A DNA stretch of 64,000 nt, from assembly GCF_008641045.1 (NCBI RefSeq), contig NW_022196597.1, positions 1-64,000 of the forward strand. Direction: 5' to 3'. This stretch comes from Pistacia vera (lineage: Eukaryota; Streptophyta; Magnoliopsida; Sapindales; Anacardiaceae). The notes under the pieces were generated by a model. That model had not been told where the DNA came from. It did not search any database and worked only from the letters and a program-made list of their open reading frames with translations. The stretch's first letter is position 1; every line of letters begins with the position of its first letter. Position numbers and translations under genes: made by a program. Positions 58,740 through 64,000 of the stretch are shown piece by piece.

Positions 58740-58950
58740 AACAATAAACAGGTACCCGTGAACACCCGCGGGTTTACCGGTGAACACCCGCGGGTTTACC
58801 CGTATAACCCATTGATAATACAAGTTGGGCCGAGTACAGGTCTGAAAAAATGAGTCTAATACATTAGACCCATACCCTATATTTTTTACCTGGGCATGGG
58901 TCGATCCGCGAGTCTGGACCCGTTTTGCCAGGTTTAGGTGGAAGTCAAAT
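58740..58950. repeat. GC-rich right end of the larger hAT element
   Basis: GTGAACACCCGCGGGTTTAC occurs twice in tandem (58757-58810). It is followed by GGGCCGAGTACAGGTC, CCTGGGCATGGGTCGATCCG and CGAGTCTGGACCCG. The left-side partner sequence GGTGGACCCGCGGGTATTCC lies near 52463 in copy C. These probably belong to the termini of the BED-type hAT element. The exact end and target duplication were not resolved. Confidence 0.5.
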
Positions 58951-58959
58951 GATCCAATT

Positions 58960-59545
58960 CAAAAACCATGACACTTCACCCTCCCACCCTTACATGAAAT
59001 TACAAATTATGTTGGTTTTTCATTAGATTAATTTTAGTTGAACCGATAATGTAGAGCGGAACAATTTTTTTTTAATTTAATTATTTTTTGTTCACACAAT
59101 AAAGAAAAATAGTTCGGAATGCAAGTTATTGAGTAATTTTGCACACAACATGTGCACAGATTGTGCATGTTATGTGCATGATGTATAAGATGAAAGTAGC
59201 ACATACACAGAGCTCAAGGGGTTTTAATATATATATACATTTTGAAAATTGACTTATTACAATCTATAAGTAATAAGAATTTAGTAATCCATAAGGAATA
59301 GGAATTTAGTAATCCTAATCCCACTCCTAGTGGAAATGAGAATGAGATAATTTGCAATCCCACATCAAGTGAGAATATAAATAGGTTTAGGATTTGGGGC
59401 TTATATAAAGGAGGCCAAGTTCTATTGTTGTTCATCCCAAAAATTAGTTCATTGGAAAAAAAAATCCAAGATCCTGTCAACTTAACCCACAAATCAGGAC
59501 TCAAAGAATAAAAATTATCTTTACCTTCCAACTATTGAGTAAGGT
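58960..59545. other. Intergenic DNA, LTR-like fragment
   Basis: On the minus strand CCTCCTTTATATAAGCCCC and the GATGTGGGATTGCAAATTAT context look like an LTR promoter piece, but no LTR ends were found. No coding domain is present. Confidence 0.35.
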
Positions 59546-59755
59546 AAACTTGGTGATTTTATTTCCAATGAACCACCTTATCATATTCCAACAATCATCT
59601 TAATTATAAAGTTGCAGGATAACATTAGCAACTAATTCCATGAGCTTGATAAACTTGGTAGTTGTGTTTCCAATGAACTACCTTATCTTGTTTTAACAAC
59701 CATCTTATGAAGTTGCATAATAATATTAACAACTAATTCCGTGAGCTTATGCTCT
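59545..59755. repeat. Tandem duplication, about 105 bp
   Basis: AACTTGGTGATTTTATTTCC, AATGAACCACCTTATCATAT and GCAACTAATTCCATGAGCTT recur as AACTTGGTAGTTGTGTTTCC, AATGAACTACCTTATCTTGT and AACAACTAATTCCGTGAGCT. Confidence 0.65.
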
Positions 59756-59847
59756 ATTTGTAACTCAAGGTAATGAAGACTAATTTAGCACACACTTTGA
59801 GAAAATATTCAATCCTTTTATTAAATGGTTGGCAGTAAAAGTTACGT

Positions 59848-60200
59848 TTTTTTTTTTTTTTTTTTTTTTTAATGATCGGGGTTGTTCGAGTTAGCTTACA
59901 CATACCTCAACTAATCTCTTGGGACCTTAGAATTATCGACCGAGTAAGAGCTCCAGTAGCAACCGTGAGGGCTCAAACTTAAGAGATCATGTTAGATCCT
60001 CATCCTAATCTCCCGGGACCTTGGAACTACCGGCCGAGTAAGAGCTCTAGTAACCACCCCCTATTAATAACCGTGAGGGCTCAAACTCAATTGACCATGT
60101 TAGATCTTCCTCTTACTCTTTTACCATCGACAAGATTCAAACTTGGGAGACCATGTTAAATCCATATTTTCTCTTTTACCATAAACTATCCACCAGTGGT
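59848..60200 (-). mobile_element. tRNA-derived SINE with 12-bp target duplication
   Basis: Flanked by exact TAAAAGTTACGT (59836-59847 and 60201-60212). The plus strand opens with a 23-T run (the poly(A) tail of a minus-strand SINE), then ATGATCGGGGTTGTTCGAGT, CTTACACATACCTCAACTAA, a pattern shared with Au/TS-like plant SINEs. The 5' end reads ACCACTGGTGGATAGTTTAT. A block with GTTTGAATCTTG-like sequence suggests the polymerase III B box. Internally about 90 bp (GGGACCTT..., CCGAGTAAGAGCTC..., GTGAGGGCTCAAACT) is duplicated. Confidence 0.8.
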
Positions 60201-60212
60201 TAAAAGTTACGT

Positions 60213-60508
60213 GTTTCTTCCTCCTTATATAGGTACATTTGCCATAAAAAGCAAAAATTTTAAAGATGCTTCTTGCACATTTTTTTGTCAACTCATTGAT
60301 TTTCTGTCGTGTCATCTTTCAATACTTTTTCTTTCGCTTTACATTTTTTGGTGGACTTCATTGGGTTTCATTCTGGGCTTTCACTTTCTTTTTTGACCTA
60401 TCAAACAGTTAAAGTAGTTTATTTATTAAAGCTTGGGCTCAATCACAATTATATTTTGAGTTGGAGTTGACAAAATATTTTTCATATTTATTAGACATGA
60501 AGGTAAAA
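60213..60508. other. Intergenic DNA
   Basis: AT-rich, no gene recognised. Confidence 0.4.
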
Positions 60509-61121
60509 TGTTGATTTTACATAAATATTTTTTTCATTTAAAAATGATAAAGAACTTTTTATGCCTAAAAAATCAAGGTTGACGCAGGCTCGCATCAGTA
60601 AGGGCCAATCAGAGTTTAGGAAGGTTTTGTGCTACCCAGGCACTATCACGTCGTCCAAGGACAGAAGGAGTAAGGCTGTTATCAACTTGGTAGGTAAATG
60701 TTTGGTTGGGAGTCACCCACATGCCCAAGCCCTATGTGATTTAAGGTTATCTCCCGTGCAACCAACCAATGGGAAGCAGGGTAGGAAATGTATGGCACCT
60801 GTTCGCTGGCTGACTTATAATCATTACTAAGAAACTTCTTACTATAAATAGAGGGCTCCCCTCTCTTTTTTGGGATTCTGATAATATCATGATAACATAA
60901 ACACTCACTCTCCCTTTCTATAATTCTATTCTCTGGTCGCTATATGCGACCTGATTGTAATCTCCCATTTATAAAAAGCATTGGACGTAGGATTTGCTGA
61001 GAGCATTTGAACCATTTTAAAATTCATCTCCCATTTTATTTATTTCATTTCCAGTTCACGTGTAATTCCTAAGTCATCTTAGCGCTTTGCACGTGCGAAT
61101 AATTGGTGTCAAAATCCAACA
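60509..61121 (+). repeat. 5' LTR of second gypsy element
   Basis: 613 bp, TGTTGATTTTACAT ... AAAATCCAACA, with inverted TGTTG/CAACA-like ends. It contains an ACTATAAATAGAGGGC promoter string (about 60841). The 3' LTR is outside the window, so the left end rests on motif only. Confidence 0.7.
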
Positions 61122-61126
61122 TCAAT

Positions 61127-61150
61127 AGTTTGGCGCTAGAAGAAGGGCCT
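61127..61150 (+). promoter_or_regulatory. Primer binding site of second gypsy element
   Basis: TTTGGCGCTAGAAGAAGGGC follows the LTR by a few bases, a tRNA-complement-like site of a kind seen in plant gypsy elements. The tRNA is not assigned. Confidence 0.6.
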
Positions 61151-61207
61151 GATTTAGTATTCACTCTTCATTAGGAATCTCTAATCAATCAGTTCTGTTC
61201 GCTAGCA

Positions 61208-63000
61208 AATGGCTCGTGGTTTCAAAACTGAGTGGGCTAACCCTAGTAACGAGGAAGTCCCCCGGGTACAAGATAACACTTCTCTCGAAGTGCTTTTGAT
61301 CTAGCAAAATACCACGAGGGATATTCATTCGAGCTCACAACTTGACCCAGATGTGATGGATTACTTGGAGAGGTTCAATAATACTTTAAAAACGGTTAAC
61401 CAAGGTTAGACCATTTGGATCAGGTCATAGCACCCGAATCTGACAAGGCGGTGCCACCGCCAAAGATGCCTATAGGTCGTGCTAAAGCATAGAAATGGGT
61501 GAAGGCCCATGCTGCACGCATTACAGTGCGTACAGACAAGGGAAAGCAGGTGGCAAGTAATGGGCCAAAAAGCTCCAAGAGACCAACGAATGTCGGTCAT
61601 GAGTAGGTAGAATACCTGTGACTTTACGACTTAGCGATATGTTGCATCATGAACCGTCCCATGCCATATCGCATGGGCACGCCTATAAGGGTGCAAGGCA
61701 GGGAGATTCCCATTATCGCTGGAAGGATGGCCTCAACCATTATCGTGAGGGAAACCCCCACCATTTGTAGCTTGGTTTAGACCACCGTGGAGGCTGGGAT
61801 AACTCCCTGAACCATTCATTGCCTTCACATGGCCCCAATAAGCCTGTGTCAAGGTATGTTGGAGCTTCCGGCTAAGGTTAGGAAGAGTCTGATATGCGGT
61901 CTTTCCTCAACCGCAACCATGAGGGTCGAATCCACCTTGTGGAAAGTGATCCTTAGGTAGCTCCGCTGCCTTAAATTGAGGAATTACAGCGAGCTCTAGA
62001 TCAACTTAGAGCTCAGCAAAATGAGCGTGGGTAGGTCACTGAGGCATCTCCATTTTCTCCAGTAATGTTAGCTGCTCCTCTCCTGTTAAGGTTTAAAATG
62101 CTCGATATGTGAGCATTTGATGGCAATTCTGATCCACATCATCACCTCTGTGAGTTTAACGACCTGATGGAGCTTCACCGAGTCTCCAACTTGGCCAAAT
62201 GTCGCTACTTGGCAGTGACCCTGACTGCCAGCGTTGGTTTAGATCGCTTCCGCTAGGGTCTATTAACTCGTGGCAGTAGATGAGCTTGTTAGTCTTGAGA
62301 CATTTCCAGGCGAATAAGAAGTTTTCAATGTCGTTGAGCTATCTGAGCAACATACGACAGGAGAAAATGAATCCCTCCAATCCTACATTGGCAGGTTCTA
62401 CAAGGAGCTGCACAATATAGCTAACACACCTGAAGAATCTGTTCAGACTCTTATTATTGTAGGAGTTCGCCTATAGACTGACCTGTGAAAAAAACTGCAA
62501 TCCGAGGACAGCATTTCCCTTACCCGTTTCTATGACCTCACGGAGAAGTACCTTTTAATAGAGAATTTCATGGCTGCTCTTAATCTCCATGACCCCGGTC
62601 CTTTAACTAGTGTTCCTGACCGGGCAGAGGGTAGTAGAAGAGTTTATCGCAGATGAGCTAATGACGATCAACAGAAAGGAAAGAAACAGTGGTTCAAGCC
62701 CAAAAAATCCTATACCCAGGTTCCTCATCGCGATCGTGACAAGAATTAGTATACTCCTCTGAATGCATCAGTATTGGCTATTCTGGATAAATTAGAAAAG
62801 GCCAGCCTGCTTGGAGAGCTAGCGCCCATGAACAATTCCCCGTCAACAAGAAGAAGCAAGAAGTATTGCTGTTATCATTGAGATAATAGGGGATAATGGG
62901 CACCACACCGATGAGTGTCGGGCTCTTAAGCAAGCAATTGAAGACCTCATTAAGTAGGGGCATTTCAAGGAGTATATTGATGGTCCGACTCTTGTTTGGG
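61208..63000 (+). pseudogene. Second gypsy gag remnant
   Basis: Starts MARGFKTEWANPSNEEVPRV. The capsid core reads AFDGNSDPHHHLCEFNDLME, LHRVSNLAKCRYLAVTLTAS, then in changing frames QEKNESLQSYIGRFYKELHN, IANTPEESVQTLIIVGVRL and EDSISLTRFYDLTEKYLLIE. A Cys/His region (KYCCYH ... HHTDECRALKQAIEDL-like) near 62860-62960 corresponds to the Tat zinc motif. Stops near 61303, 61770, 62112, 62253, 62474 and 62656. Confidence 0.8.
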
Positions 63001-63009
63001 AGAAGGATT

Positions 63010-63742
63010 AAGAGGACTAAAGGAAGAAATGTCATGGCCATAAGGGTCTCTACTTTGTAAGGATCATCTTTGGAGGGTCGTACCTCGCGGGGAATTCTCA
63101 GGGTGCCTAGGAAAGGTACGCTCGAAAAGCTTGGCATGACCCTGTGAGTGTGATGAGCACAGCGTCGTGACCCGCTAAGATTCGCAGAGAAGAAGAGATT
63201 ACCTTCTCAGAAAAAGATGTGGTACGATTGTATCTTCCCCATGATGATGCACTCGTCATCGTGCCTGAAATAGGTCAATGCAAAGTCCAGAGGAAGTTGG
63301 TAGACAATGGTAGTGCTGCAAACATCCTATTTCAACGAGCTTTTGAGGAAATGCAATTGGATGAGGCAGATCTGAAGCCTACCTCTATCCCTCTTTATGG
63401 TTTTACTGGGGATCATTTGATTCCCAAGCGAACGATCACACTTCCTGTCACTTTGGGCAAGACCAACGAAGTGACCAAGATGACATAATTTTTAGTGGTA
63501 GATTGTCCGTCCGCTTTTAATGGCATTCTGGGACGACCTCTACTACGAAGCTTCAAGGATGTCACCTCCATTTATCATCTACAGATAAAGTTTTCCACTC
63601 CGATGGGGTGTGGGGAAATGAAAGGGTCTTAGAATGAATCTCGCGACTGTTATGTGAGAGTAGTGCAGATGACATGCAAAGGGAAAGGGAAGCCAATGGG
63701 TATTCTTGAGCAAGCAATGGCAATCAGTATGATCGAACCATA
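63010..63742 (+). pseudogene. Second gypsy aspartic protease remnant
   Basis: VRLYLPHDDALVIVPEIGQC precedes the protease core KLVDNGSAANILFQRAFEEM (63295-63355, D-N-G in place of D-[ST]-G). After a stop at 63486 it continues as VVDCPSAFNGILGRPLLRSF and YHLQIKFSTPMGCGEMKGS. The family ends at the ILGRPL motif. The frame is open from 63219 to 63488 only. Confidence 0.85.
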
Positions 63743-63838
63743 ATTGGGTCTAGTGGAAGACTGCATAGATCCTCGTGTTCAGGAGGAGTATTCCCACAGT
63801 GGGCTGGTTGAGTCTCTGTCTGAGATATTGTTAGTGTA

Positions 63839-64000
63839 TGTTAGTGTATGCCCTAGAAACCATTCGTGTTATCGATTTCAAAGCATTTTGTCTTGTATTA
63901 ATATATCATAAATAATAGAAGAAACAGTTCTTCGATTCATATATATAAATTGCTTTCTTTATTCAGTCATGCATTTAAAATAAAGTATGTATATGAATTA
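63839..64000 (+). repeat. Start of another LTR element, runs off the window
   Basis: TGTTAGTGTATGCCCTAGAA starts where gypsy sequence ceases, preceded by a second TGTTAGTGTA (63829-63838). The start resembles the minus-strand LTR start at 55280 (TGTTAGAGTAGATACCCTAG). No other end is visible. Confidence 0.55.

Larger units (their letters stand above)
60509..63838 (+). mobile_element. Second Ty3/gypsy element, 5' part
   Basis: LTR, primer site, gag and protease in order, then cut by another LTR at about 63839. Gag and protease patterns (LCEFNDLMELHRVSNLAKCR, LVDNGSAANILFQRAFEEM) suggest a Tat-like or related gypsy lineage. Stops are frequent, so it is not active. The rest lies beyond the window. 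Confidence 0.85.

Overview
This is nuclear DNA from a flowering plant, probably a eudicot. It is AT-rich, the genes have GT-AG introns, and one gene is a plant-specific NAC factor. Long terminal repeat (LTR) retrotransposons, hAT and pogo DNA transposons, MITE-like elements and a tRNA-derived SINE are packed and nested around few genes. I cannot name the species. No RNA gene, CRISPR array, prokaryotic feature or new host system was found.

Layout, left to right. Positions 1-7170 are AT-rich intergenic DNA holding an old hAT element (559-2318) with a cluster of DNA hairpins inside it, a SINE scrap, a dead pogo/Tigger transposase and a foldback element. A complete three-exon NAC gene of the XND1/NAC104 type lies on the minus strand at 7175-8183. 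Positions 8331-13079 are intergenic. A degenerate Ty1/copia element occupies 13080-18480, with both LTRs and a target site duplication. A Ty3/gypsy element of Tat type occupies 19448-29436. It has an antisense ORF downstream of pol, has lost its integrase core, and carries a solo LTR (22792-24236) in its reverse transcriptase.

From 29889 to about 53624 the same locus appears three times in the same orientation: copy A (29889-39068), partial copy B (39069-44361) and copy C (44362-53624). Each carries an HDA14-type histone deacetylase gene on the minus strand next to a hAT transposon complex. The copies differ mostly by scattered single-base gains and losses that break reading frames inside conserved exons. 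This looks more like unpolished long-read sequence or unmerged haplotypes than three real genes.

Past copy C the hAT element continues to about 58950: a BED zinc-finger N-terminus, the middle of the transposase, then a C-terminal dimerisation domain separated from it by a solo LTR (53535-55280). A SINE with a 12-bp target duplication follows (59848-60200). The window ends in a second gypsy element (60509 onward), which is cut by the start of yet another LTR at about 63839.

The two host genes, XND1 and HDA14, have unrelated roles (xylem differentiation and probably organellar deacetylation). The rest is a record of successive insertions, several dated relative to each other by nesting and by exact target duplications.
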